Positions 17,254 through 25,431 of a stretch of DNA of 51,669 nt are shown piece by piece. Position 1 is the stretch's first letter, and the number at the start of each line of letters is the position of its first letter. The notes below the pieces were generated by a model, which was given only the letters and a program-made list of their open reading frames with translations, searched no databases and was not told the origin of the DNA. Position numbers and translations under genes: made by a program. This DNA is from Pirellula sp. (GTDB taxonomy: Bacteria; Planctomycetota; Planctomycetia; Pirellulales; Pirellulaceae), in assembly GCA_025459355.1 (NCBI GenBank), contig JALOQS010000009.1, forward strand, positions 1-51,669, in the 5' to 3' direction.

Positions 17254-20200
17254 AGGTCGGGACGCCTCTGCCGGTTGAGGGAGAGGTTCGACATAATCAG
17301 GCTGATCGCTTTCCGATTTTCGTTTGAACAAAAGGGACAAATCATCCAGATACGAATAGATCACTGGCACAGCTAAGAGGGTTAACAGCAGCGAAAGCGT
17401 TTGCCCGCCTGTTGCCAAAACCGCAATCGATCGACGTTCCTCAGCTCCCGGACCTGTCGCAATCAACAGCGGTAACAACCCAGCGACAAAAGATATCGTC
17501 GTCATGAGAATCGGTCGGAATCGATCTCGGTTCGCTTCAAAGATGGCCGTAGTGCGATCAACTCCCTTGCGACGTAACGCATTGGTGCAATCGATCTGCA
17601 ATATGGCGGCTTTTTTGACCACACCGAATAGCACCAATACCCCCAGTGCGGAATAGACATTTAGCGATTCGCTTCCGAGCCACAGACTAATCAGACCAAA
17701 GGGAACAGAGAGTGGCAACGTAAAGAGAATCGTGAGCGGGTGCACCAGATGTTCAAACTGAGCCGCAAGAACGATGTACATAAACACAAAGCTTAACAAC
17801 AGGACCCAACGAAACTCACCAACTGTTCTCTCTAGCTCGCGACCGCGACCGAGAACCCGTGTGTCAAAGCCTGCTGGTATGCCGATCTTTTTAGCTTCCG
17901 CATGAATGGCATCGATGCGGTCGGACAATGAGAAACCCTGTGAAATGTTGGCTCGAATTGCGACCATGCGCTGTCTATCGAGACGGTCGATTCGAGCGGA
18001 AGCATCTCCGAACCGAAACGAAACGAGATTTTCGATCCTGGTCAAAACGTTAGCACCGGCACTGCTTTCCGTCATGCTTGATGAAGCCGACGCCCCCTGA
18101 GCGGCACCAGCAGGATTGGCTCGCACATAAAGTTGCGAGATCGCGTCCACATCTTGTCTGTCGACACCAACAAGCCTCAGTTCCACATCATAGGCATCGT
18201 CGACCGACGGGTCTCGGTAGCGAGAAACACGATCGTCACCCCCGACTGCGATTCGCAGCGTGTCGGCGATTTCTTGAACCGATACCCCCAACGATGCCGC
18301 TCGTTCCCGATCAATATCCACGAGCACTTCGGGCTTATCGAGGCGCAGAGTGGAATCGACATCGACAATACCGGGGATTTCTTTAGCTCTCTGCCTAAGG
18401 GCTTCGCTAAACTTGGCCATCGTTTTCGCATCTGGCCCAACGATCGAGTAGTCGATGTCAACATTCGCCCCTTGCCTGAGCGATGTGAGATTCCGAATGG
18501 AAACCCTAACATCGGTAAATGATTTTAACATGCCTCGAATTTCGGCCATCTTTTGTTGCTGGGTATAGTTCCCTTCAAACGCCTTGGACGGAGTCCCGTT
18601 CCAAAGCTCTTTCACAAACCGAGAGATGGAAAAACTACGTGTTTCCGAATCCGCCAAACGTACATACACGCTGCCGCTATTGACGCCACCAAACCCGCGA
18701 GACCCCACCGATGCGAGCGTAAACAAAACCCCATCTACCGATCGGAGTCTCTCCTCGATTTTTGCCATGGCAGTGTTCATAGCGACAATCGTTGTCCCCT
18801 CCTTGGCGTTAATGCTCACTTCGAATTCTGACTCATCCACATTGGTCGGAATGTAGTCTTGTTGAACCCAAGAGTAGAGCGGTATGTTGGCGAGAATGGT
18901 AAGAAAGCAGAGCAGGAGTGTGGCAAAGCGATACTTCATTGCGAAACGCAGACTAAGCATATAACCCGCTTCGATCCACCCATACACGCCCCCCCGCGAC
19001 GATACTCCTGAATGACCATTCGCTTTTGACTTTGGCTTTTTCAGTAGCAAACTGCACATCATGGGGGTCAACGTGAAGCTAATGAACATGGAAACCAAAA
19101 TAGCGACCGTCGCGGTGATGCCGAACTGAAAAAGCATCCGCCCTGTAACGCTAGAAAGAAATGAGACCGGCAAGAAAACGATCACCAGTGAGGCAGTCGT
19201 CGCAAGCACAGCGAGACCGATTTCTTTTGTTCCCTTGATGGAAGCCTCTTTCGGGTCCATTCCCTCTTCTTCAATACAACGGAAAATATTTTCCAATACG
19301 ACAATCGCATCATCGATCACCACCCCGACCATCAGAACCAGCGCCAGCATGGTTACATTGTTGAGGGTAAAATCGAAAGCCTTCATAAAGGCAAAGGTCG
19401 CAATGATCGAAGCCGGTATCGCTACCGAAGCGATTAAAGTTGACCTCCACGATCGCATGAATAGCAACACGGTCAAACAAGCGAGAATGGAGCCAGAAAC
19501 GAGGTGGTTTTCGATCTCATGAAGTGCAGCCAAAATGTAACGCGACTGATCTTGGATTACCGTGAGCTCAATATCGGATGGGAGTAATGCTCGCGCGCGA
19601 TCGAGCCGTTGCTTAACCGCGTCGATAACTTCGACCGTGTTCTCGCCGGCTTGCCTTTGCACGCTCAACGTTACGTTTGGGACTCCGTTCAATCGAGATA
19701 TCGATCGCACCTCTTTTGTCGCGTCCTCGATCGTGCCCAAATCTCTCAGTCGAATAGGAACTCCTCCCACCGTATCAACCACTAAATCGGAGAAGTCTTT
19801 CGATTGAGGAACGCGGCCCATCGTTCGAAGCGCCCGCTCCCGAAGCCCTTCATCGACGCGGCCACCGGGCACCTCCGTGTTTTGCTGTACGATGGCGTCT
19901 CGAACCTGCATAATCGACAATTGGTATGCTGCCAACCGTTGCGCTTCGACATTGATTTTGACAGCCCGCTCGGCGGCACCAGAAATGGACACTTGGCCCA
20001 CACCTTTGCTAGATTCGATTACGCTTTTTACGTATCGATCAGCCAGAAAATAGAGTTCGAGCGAGCTACGATTGCCGGAAACCGCAATGGTCATGATGGG
20101 GCTGGAATCAAAATCCGACTTGGAAACGACCGGTGGATCTATGTTTCGCGGTAATTGCCGAACGGCGGCGGAAACGGCATCCCGAACATCTTGAACCGCC

Positions 20201-20511
20201 GCATCAATGTCTCGGGTTAGGGCAAACGTAACCAACACGAGCGAGCTGCCGTCCTGAGAAATGCTTCTCAGCTCCTCGATTCCCGCCACGGTCGCCACGG
20301 CATCTTCGAGAACCTTGGAAACCTCCGATTCGACCTCCTCCGACGCTGCACCAGGATAAGCGGTTCGAACAAACACCGTAGGCAGGTCGGTTTTTGGGTA
20401 TCGATCGATCCCGAGCGTCGGGAATGCGACAATTCCCGCCACAACCAATGCCATCACAAGCATTAGGGCGAAAACGGGGCGTTTTACGCAAATCTCGGCC
20501 AACCAATACAC
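17230..20511 (-). CDS. RND-family efflux permease (HAE1/AcrB type)
   Basis: Inner-membrane proton-driven exporter of 1093 residues. The start MYWLAEICVKRPVFALMLVM is typical, with 12 hydrophobic helices in two halves separated by large periplasmic loops. The proton-relay pair is in TM4 (VGVVIDDAIVVLENIF). The second half shows FMYIVLAAQFEHLVHPLTIL and LFGVVKKAAILQID. The start is GTG, with GGTGA just upstream. The C-terminus carries about 50 extra residues, Ser/Pro-rich, ending in VKQPSVA. HAE1 permeases normally work with a membrane-fusion protein and an outer-membrane channel; neither is next to it in this window. Substrate unknown (drugs, lipids or bile-salt-like compounds are known for the family). 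Confidence 0.93.
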   Translation of the reverse strand: MYWLAEICVKRPVFALMLVMALVVAGIVAFPTLGIDRYPKTDLPTVFVRTAYPGAASEEVESEVSKVLEDAVATVAGIEELRSISQDGSSLVLVTFALTRDIDAAVQDVRDAVSAAVRQLPRNIDPPVVSKSDFDSSPIMTIAVSGNRSSLELYFLADRYVKSVIESSKGVGQVSISGAAERAVKINVEAQRLAAYQLSIMQVRDAIVQQNTEVPGGRVDEGLRERALRTMGRVPQSKDFSDLVVDTVGGVPIRLRDLGTIEDATKEVRSISRLNGVPNVTLSVQRQAGENTVEVIDAVKQRLDRARALLPSDIELTVIQDQSRYILAALHEIENHLVSGSILACLTVLLFMRSWRSTLIASVAIPASIIATFAFMKAFDFTLNNVTMLALVLMVGVVIDDAIVVLENIFRCIEEEGMDPKEASIKGTKEIGLAVLATTASLVIVFLPVSFLSSVTGRMLFQFGITATVAILVSMFISFTLTPMMCSLLLKKPKSKANGHSGVSSRGGVYGWIEAGYMLSLRFAMKYRFATLLLCFLTILANIPLYSWVQQDYIPTNVDESEFEVSINAKEGTTIVAMNTAMAKIEERLRSVDGVLFTLASVGSRGFGGVNSGSVYVRLADSETRSFSISRFVKELWNGTPSKAFEGNYTQQQKMAEIRGMLKSFTDVRVSIRNLTSLRQGANVDIDYSIVGPDAKTMAKFSEALRQRAKEIPGIVDVDSTLRLDKPEVLVDIDRERAASLGVSVQEIADTLRIAVGGDDRVSRYRDPSVDDAYDVELRLVGVDRQDVDAISQLYVRANPAGAAQGASASSSMTESSAGANVLTRIENLVSFRFGDASARIDRLDRQRMVAIRANISQGFSLSDRIDAIHAEAKKIGIPAGFDTRVLGRGRELERTVGEFRWVLLLSFVFMYIVLAAQFEHLVHPLTILFTLPLSVPFGLISLWLGSESLNVYSALGVLVLFGVVKKAAILQIDCTNALRRKGVDRTTAIFEANRDRFRPILMTTISFVAGLLPLLIATGPGAEERRSIAVLATGGQTLSLLLTLLAVPVIYSYLDDLSLLFKRKSESDQPDYVEPLPQPAEASRPVKQPSVA

Positions 20512-20710
20512 TAGATCACCAAATTCGGGTGGAAAGGAATGGGAACAGGTGGGAATATATCCATCGAGGAGCGACGTTCGGGGCTAATTCGCTTTGAGGC
20601 ATCTAGTTTAGTTGCAGTGCCGCGAATCCTCTACCTTCAGCGAGCGATCCTAGGAAACTACGCGGAAGAATTAACTACAAATACTTCAATTGTTTAACCC
20701 TGGAACAACC

Positions 20711-21460
20711 ATGACAAACCGCTCAAAGCCTCCAAAACCGAGCCTGAATCGAGGCCTAAGTCTGAAAACGATCGCGTTCTTGGTTGGCGGGCTGGCTGTT
20801 TACGCCCTGGTTCAACCCATCGTTAATCGCAATTTTGGCTGGAACCTGCCCGGGCCGTGGCAGATTGTAGAACGCTTACAATCCCCAGAAACTACTAGAA
20901 CCCGAGAAGTTCAGAAAGAGATTGCCAAGGCCGGGGAAAAGGCTCCAAGTAACTACAACTCATCCCCAGATAAGAGCCTAGCATCCCCTCACAAAAACCA
21001 AGAATCCGCCGACAGAAGCTCAGCGAGGTCTCCGGGAACTGACGCCGAACGTTCCGCAACCAATGTTGAGACGTTCCTTAAGAAGCTACCCAAAAATCGC
21101 TTCCAATCTCCAGCAGGCTTGGTTTACGGCCCTGGCTCAGACGAAGGGCACCGATTAAAGCATATCGAACGGCACTTGGTCGATATACCCAATCGTCCCG
21201 GATCGCACGGTGTCTTTGAAGGCAGCATGGTCGACTTTTTAAAGGCGATTGATCAAGCCTACCTCAAGGCAACCAAACGAGAAAAAGGAACCAGCATGAA
21301 AGAGGATGATGGCGCAACAGTTTTTGAAGCGACATTTACCAGCCCCATCGGCTATCTCGGGGGCGAGGCTGGTACGAGACAACGAAATCCAAAACTCAAA
21401 CGGATGCGATTGGTTGTCCGAGACGGAAATTCGGTAATCACGGCGTTTCCGATTCGTTGA
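20711..21460 (+). CDS. Membrane-anchored hypothetical protein
   Basis: I do not recognise this family. It has about 249 residues: a Pro/Lys-rich N-terminus, one hydrophobic anchor (IAFLVGGLAVYALVQPIV, about 24-41), a polar Ser/Glu/Lys-rich stretch (about 65-120), then a C-terminal domain of about 125 residues. That domain includes SPAGLVYGPGSDEGHRLKHI and GSHGVFEG, which look like a small globular fold. An open frame starts at TTG 20690; I prefer ATG 20711. It is the first gene of a plus-strand group with 21526 and 21852. Confidence 0.65.
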   Translation: MTNRSKPPKPSLNRGLSLKTIAFLVGGLAVYALVQPIVNRNFGWNLPGPWQIVERLQSPETTRTREVQKEIAKAGEKAPSNYNSSPDKSLASPHKNQESADRSSARSPGTDAERSATNVETFLKKLPKNRFQSPAGLVYGPGSDEGHRLKHIERHLVDIPNRPGSHGVFEGSMVDFLKAIDQAYLKATKREKGTSMKEDDGATVFEATFTSPIGYLGGEAGTRQRNPKLKRMRLVVRDGNSVITAFPIR

Positions 21461-21525
21461 CGCCACTGCCACTAAATCTCCATTCGACAACCTGTCATCT
21501 CTACAAATATGCCTCGTGCTACCCA

Positions 21526-21822
21526 ATGACCAATCCCATCCTATATATCTCGCATTGTCCTGTGTGCGACCAAGGACTTGTCAGACCTCGCACTATCGCG
21601 CATCAATCTCGTTTTCACCCCATCTGCCAATGCGATGAATGTGATGCATCATGGGAATCGCCCAATCTGGATACGCGTCTTTCCAGGACAGATGTGGACC
21701 TTATGCTTTCCGACTGCGACTCCTCTCACTGGTCCATCATGGAGGAGATTTGCCTTTTTGGTTGGGCAGGCTTTATTCGTCCTAGACCAACTTCGATCTC
21801 GAAAGCCTCGGAACAGCCGTAA
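21526..21822 (+). CDS. Small zinc-ribbon-like protein
   Basis: A 98-residue protein with five cysteines in zinc-ribbon-like spacing: CPVC (11-14) and CQCDEC (34-39), near the N-terminus. The middle (SWESPNLDTRLSRTDVDLML) and a short aromatic segment (IMEEICLFGWAGFIRP) follow. No family recognised. Start ATG 21526 is chosen over a TTG at 21457. It sits 65 bp after the upstream gene and 29 bp before the sulfatase-like gene on the same strand, so an operon is likely. Confidence 0.55.
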   Translation: MTNPILYISHCPVCDQGLVRPRTIAHQSRFHPICQCDECDASWESPNLDTRLSRTDVDLMLSDCDSSHWSIMEEICLFGWAGFIRPRPTSISKASEQP

Positions 21823-21851
21823 CCAAAACGAAAACAAAGAAATCATCGACC

Positions 21852-23063
21852 ATGAAAAAAGCAATCATCCTCAGCATTGATGGCCTCGGTACGAACCTAG
21901 TGGGAGCGTATGGCAATAGCCTGTGCCCAACCCCCAACATGAATACCCTGGCGTCTCGATCGATCTGCCTAGACCAGTTCTGGGCGGACTCTTCGGACCC
22001 TCACGTTGTATTGGCATCTCTATGGACTGGAACCCACGCACTCAATCGCGACTATGACTGCTTTTCCGAATGGACCGAATGGATCAAACAAGGGGTTCTG
22101 GTTACCGACGATAAAAATCTAGTGGAATCAACAGCCGCAAATCTCTTTGAAAGAGTGCTGCTGGTCGAACACCAAGGGACCGACGAGGGGACCGAATTCG
22201 AAGAACTACTCGAGGCAGCACTCGGTGCGTGGGTAGCGGAATCGCAAATGTTTTCGATGCTTTGGATTCACTCTCGCGGACTGAGAGGCCCATGGGATGC
22301 CCCCTACAGCTACCGAAAGATTATGTGCGACGAGGAAGACCCGGAGCCGCCGCAAGACATCGTTCCCATCTCGTTTGCCGTCCATGCATCGACCGACCCA
22401 GACGAAATTTTCGGAGTTTCGTGCGCTGTAGTGGGACAAGTCGTTGTGATGGATCAAGCGATCGGAGAACTGCTAGGAACGATTCGAGAGTTGAGTCAAG
22501 AAAACGATACTCTGGTCGGATTGATTGGCGTTTCAGGCTACCCACTCGGCGAGCATGGGATGGTCGGGGGTGAGTCCCCTGCGTTGTATGCCGAGTCATT
22601 GCACTGCCCCTGCTTGTTTCGATTTGGTGTTGATATGCCCGTGGGCGTGCGTTTGCCGACAATCATGCAACCTCACGAAATGGGAGACTGGTTGGCCATG
22701 TGGCTGAATGCGGAAATAGAAAATCCTATTGATCAAGTCGATTTAACAATGCTCTGCGACGAGACGATCGACACTCCTAATCGCATCGGTGCAGCCATCG
22801 CGGTCTCAGAAAACGAGGATTTCGTCGCCGCTCCGGCGTGGTCATGCCGGTTTACGACGCCCCCGAATGGATCACAGCCACAAGCAGAACTCTTTGCGAA
22901 ACCTGATGATCGATGGGAACAAAACGAGATTTCGATTCGAGCGACCGCTATCGTCGAGAAAATGCAGGCGCTGCGGGACAAACTCGTTTCCGCTCACTCG
23001 TCCCCCAGCAATGCCGAACCCGTAAATTGGCTCGATGACGATTTGGTCAAACCGTCACGATAA
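21852..23063 (+). CDS. Sulfatase-fold protein lacking catalytic residues
   Basis: A 403-residue protein of the alkaline phosphatase/sulfatase superfamily. The N-terminus aligns to sulfatases: AIILSIDGLG (usual metal motif DDxG has its second Asp replaced by Gly) and GAYGNSLCPTPNMNTLA. The catalytic C/S-x-P-x-R motif is absent; the equivalent region reads DSSDPHVVLASLWTG. The second metal site, normally SDHG before LGEHG, reads GVSGYPLGEHG. No signal peptide is seen, unlike most planctomycete sulfatases, so it is probably cytoplasmic. It is likely a non-catalytic relative, although a different phosphoryl/sulfuryl chemistry cannot be excluded. It overlaps no gene and ends 15 bp from the convergent gene. 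Family confident; activity inferred absent. Confidence 0.8.
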   Translation: MKKAIILSIDGLGTNLVGAYGNSLCPTPNMNTLASRSICLDQFWADSSDPHVVLASLWTGTHALNRDYDCFSEWTEWIKQGVLVTDDKNLVESTAANLFERVLLVEHQGTDEGTEFEELLEAALGAWVAESQMFSMLWIHSRGLRGPWDAPYSYRKIMCDEEDPEPPQDIVPISFAVHASTDPDEIFGVSCAVVGQVVVMDQAIGELLGTIRELSQENDTLVGLIGVSGYPLGEHGMVGGESPALYAESLHCPCLFRFGVDMPVGVRLPTIMQPHEMGDWLAMWLNAEIENPIDQVDLTMLCDETIDTPNRIGAAIAVSENEDFVAAPAWSCRFTTPPNGSQPQAELFAKPDDRWEQNEISIRATAIVEKMQALRDKLVSAHSSPSNAEPVNWLDDDLVKPSR

Positions 23064-23078
23064 TCGTGAACAATCCGG

Positions 23079-24440
23079 CTATTGCAACAAGTTGACGATC
23101 AAACTATTCCATTGCAAACTTCCTTTTTCGGCCGCTTGTTCAAACGCCGCTTGAGCGAACAGCCTGGACCTGTCCACTTGGCCATCGAGACGAAGCACCG
23201 TGGCCACAACAAGCAAGTGCGATACGCTGTTTGCATCATTGCGAAGCGCTAATTTGGAAAACTCATTGAGAGTATTCGTCACATCAACGTGAGATGGAGC
23301 CAGATAGTCTGAAATACTCTTTCCGAGAGCACGTTCGTCGAGCCTCGCTCCCGCAGCACACGCTTGATTAAATCGATCCAAAACCAACTCCACTGCGATC
23401 GGTTCCTTGGACGCAAACAGCGAAAGAACCGCGCTACGCAATTGCAACGACGAGTCGAACGTGCCACTGGCTGCCACAAAAGAACTAAGCGTTTGATGGG
23501 CGTCAAACGAGCCACCAGACTGCACAATCTGATCCACTAACATCGACTCTGGCGATATCGGAGGATCAATCGTTTCTGCCGAGGAGACGACCTCGACGGT
23601 GGACGCCCCATCGTTTTCGTAGTTCGTATCATCGACCGTCCACTGAACATAATCTTCATCACTTAACTCGTTTCGATGGGTGACAAAGCGAATCGCAGAT
23701 TTGGACAACTCCGGACCATAAACCGCTTCCTCCCACGTCAATTGCTTCAGGTTGTCGGTTTGCTCCGACTGAGCACGAGGATTGGATGTCGCGATCGAAC
23801 GAGTTGCTTCGAGGGCTGACTTTACGGAATTCGTCGCCCACTCGCTTCGGTGCTGAGCGTGGTTTATTGCCTCCCGCTGTCCCCATACACCGTTGTCATC
23901 TACCCAATCGTTCGCCCTCTCAAAAACTTGGGCATTCGAAGGCTGTTCGACGACATTCTGACTAAACAATCGAGCATGTGGCCCTCTGACGACATTCACC
24001 CCCGGCAGCAGAACCGGTGCTCTGTGATAAATGGGCCGGTGAACGATCGGTCGATACACTACGGGTCGGTGAACGATCGGTCGATACATCACGGGGCGAT
24101 ACACCGCTGGCCTAAAGGACACGTGGTAAAAGGAAATCGGCGTATGACAAGCGTGGCCGAAACTGTACCAGTGAGCATACGATGGGAACGAATAAGCTGG
24201 AAACGAGTAGGCAGGGAACGAATACGAACTAATGCCGTAATGATTCCAGCCGCAATGCGAAGGCAAAACATAATGAGCCCTCGGGTAACATCGATTCCAC
24301 CAATGAGCCTCTGCCTGGGAAGCCATGCCCACATGGAGGCATCCAGCCGCAACGACTCCGGCTAGAACCTGCTTAGTTCGCCTCCCCAGACAGCTGAGTA
24401 AAAACGCCTTGGACTGTTGACCAATCTTGAATCCAAACAT
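23079..24440 (-). CDS. Secreted protein with Tyr/His/Arg/Pro tandem repeats
   Basis: A 453-residue exported protein. A basic N-terminus and hydrophobic segment (VLAGVVAAGCLHVGMASQAEA) precede a low-complexity region of Tyr/Ser/Phe/Pro units (YSFPAYSFPAYSFPSY) and Tyr-Arg-Pro/His-Arg-Pro units (RPVMYRPIVHRPVVYRPIVH). The corresponding DNA contains a 30-bp tandem duplication at 24037-24096. The C-terminal half (about 260-453) is helical and globular, with no motif I recognise. GAGGG about 9 nt upstream supports ATG 24440. Such repeat-bearing secreted proteins are common and poorly understood in planctomycetes. Role unknown; surface or cell-wall binding is a guess. Confidence 0.75.
   Translation of the reverse strand: MFGFKIGQQSKAFLLSCLGRRTKQVLAGVVAAGCLHVGMASQAEAHWWNRCYPRAHYVLPSHCGWNHYGISSYSFPAYSFPAYSFPSYAHWYSFGHACHTPISFYHVSFRPAVYRPVMYRPIVHRPVVYRPIVHRPIYHRAPVLLPGVNVVRGPHARLFSQNVVEQPSNAQVFERANDWVDDNGVWGQREAINHAQHRSEWATNSVKSALEATRSIATSNPRAQSEQTDNLKQLTWEEAVYGPELSKSAIRFVTHRNELSDEDYVQWTVDDTNYENDGASTVEVVSSAETIDPPISPESMLVDQIVQSGGSFDAHQTLSSFVAASGTFDSSLQLRSAVLSLFASKEPIAVELVLDRFNQACAAGARLDERALGKSISDYLAPSHVDVTNTLNEFSKLALRNDANSVSHLLVVATVLRLDGQVDRSRLFAQAAFEQAAEKGSLQWNSLIVNLLQ
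24037..24096 (-). repeat. 30-bp coding tandem duplication
   Basis: Two adjacent 30-bp units with near-identical sequence (cggtgaacgatcggtcgata begins each), encoding 10-residue Tyr/His-Arg-Pro units in the 23079-24440 gene. Confidence 0.8.
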
Positions 24441-24853
24441 TTGGTGACCCTCACAGCTTGTAGCAGTTGGAATCCGAAAACCTATCCGAATCTCACTTGT
24501 GCCATTGGCATGCCGCGTCCAATTATCACACTTAAGTGCCCTGTTGCCAATATTTTCGGCCCCCTTCCGGATCAGAATCTTTGCCCCGGCCCACAGTCTA
24601 GCGACAATACAAATTGCAATAGTACGAACAAAAAAGCTAAAGCCTCAAAGCTTCAGGCTCAGTTCCCGATCGCTGGATTCAACATGGGATTTGATGAATT
24701 CTAATCAAACTTTGCCGGTCGTCTGAGCCCCTACAATCGTCACAATCGCTACCGCTTCCCAGCAAAAATCAATGCTCCGTTGTTGAATCAACCCTGCCCG
24801 GCAACTAGCCTGGAATCTCATTCGACGATTGAATTTACTACAGAGGTGTTTTG
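24441..24853. other. Divergent intergenic region, no gene seen
   Basis: A 413-bp gap between two divergently transcribed genes for secreted proteins. It presumably holds both promoters. I see no -35/-10 pair with correct spacing that I would defend (TTGCCG at 24712 and TACAAT at 24732 are only 14 bp apart). Small ORFs here lack conserved features. Confidence 0.5.
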
Positions 24854-25306
24854 ATGAAAAAGATCGCGTTGGGCTTGTTGGCTGCCTCCTTGGTGTATCT
24901 CGGAAGTGCAAAAACCGCAGAGGCACAAGATCCGTTTGCTTTCCAATTCGGTTATACGCTTGGATACCAGAATAGTTTCAGATACCGTGTGCCGACCCCA
25001 CCGTACTTCGCGGTGCATCCACCTGTTTATTATGGGAAACGTTATGCACGCCCCTACGGCGAAAGCCCCTTTGCGTCATGGCCGCTCTTGCAACCCAATC
25101 CGACGTACATGCCGATGCCAACGGCAGCGCACTCCGCAGTCAGCATTGCGAATCCTCACTGCGAACAACACATTCCAACGATCCATGTCGGCGGTGGAGA
25201 ACCGATGGTAGACAAACCTGCGACGACTGCGACCAAGACGTCAGAAGCGATCGTTATCATCAATCCTTACGCGCTGGAACAATACGCGAAGAGCACCGAC
25301 AAGTAA
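24854..25306 (+). CDS. Small secreted protein, unknown function
   Basis: A 150-residue protein with a clear signal peptide (MKKIALGLLAASLVYLGSAKTAEAQ). The mature part is rich in Pro, Tyr and Phe (YRVPTPPYFAVHPPVYYGKR), without recognised motifs. ATG 24854 has AGAGGT about 8 nt upstream; the TTG immediately before it is unlikely to be the start. A strong terminator lies 45 bp downstream. The Pro/Tyr-rich composition is like the divergent neighbour, suggesting both are envelope proteins. No function can be assigned. Confidence 0.75.
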   Translation: MKKIALGLLAASLVYLGSAKTAEAQDPFAFQFGYTLGYQNSFRYRVPTPPYFAVHPPVYYGKRYARPYGESPFASWPLLQPNPTYMPMPTAAHSAVSIANPHCEQHIPTIHVGGGEPMVDKPATTATKTSEAIVIINPYALEQYAKSTDK

Positions 25307-25350
25307 CACAGCTGTCGTAGATCAGCTGACAACACTAGTGACATCGAATG

Positions 25351-25384
25351 AGTGGCCGCGATATTCATTGCGGCCACTTTTTTG
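25351..25384 (+). terminator. Intrinsic terminator, perfect 9-bp stem
   Basis: agtggccgc (25351-25359), a 10-nt loop and the complementary gcggccact (25370-25378), followed by TTTTTT. It ends the small secreted-protein transcript. The downstream gene is convergent and starts its last codon about 50 bp away. Confidence 0.92.
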
Positions 25385-25431
25385 TTTTCAGGCCTTGATA
25401 AAAGCGTGCGTCCCAATAGCTGGCAGACTCA

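Noticed and set aside
23850-24365. Plus-strand ORF of 171 residues with short repeats
   Set aside because: Antisense to the repeat protein gene; its repeats are the complement of the YRP/HRP codons.
24712-24737. TTGCCG plus TACAAT as a promoter for the small secreted protein
   Set aside because: The spacing is only 14 bp, too short for a sigma70 promoter.
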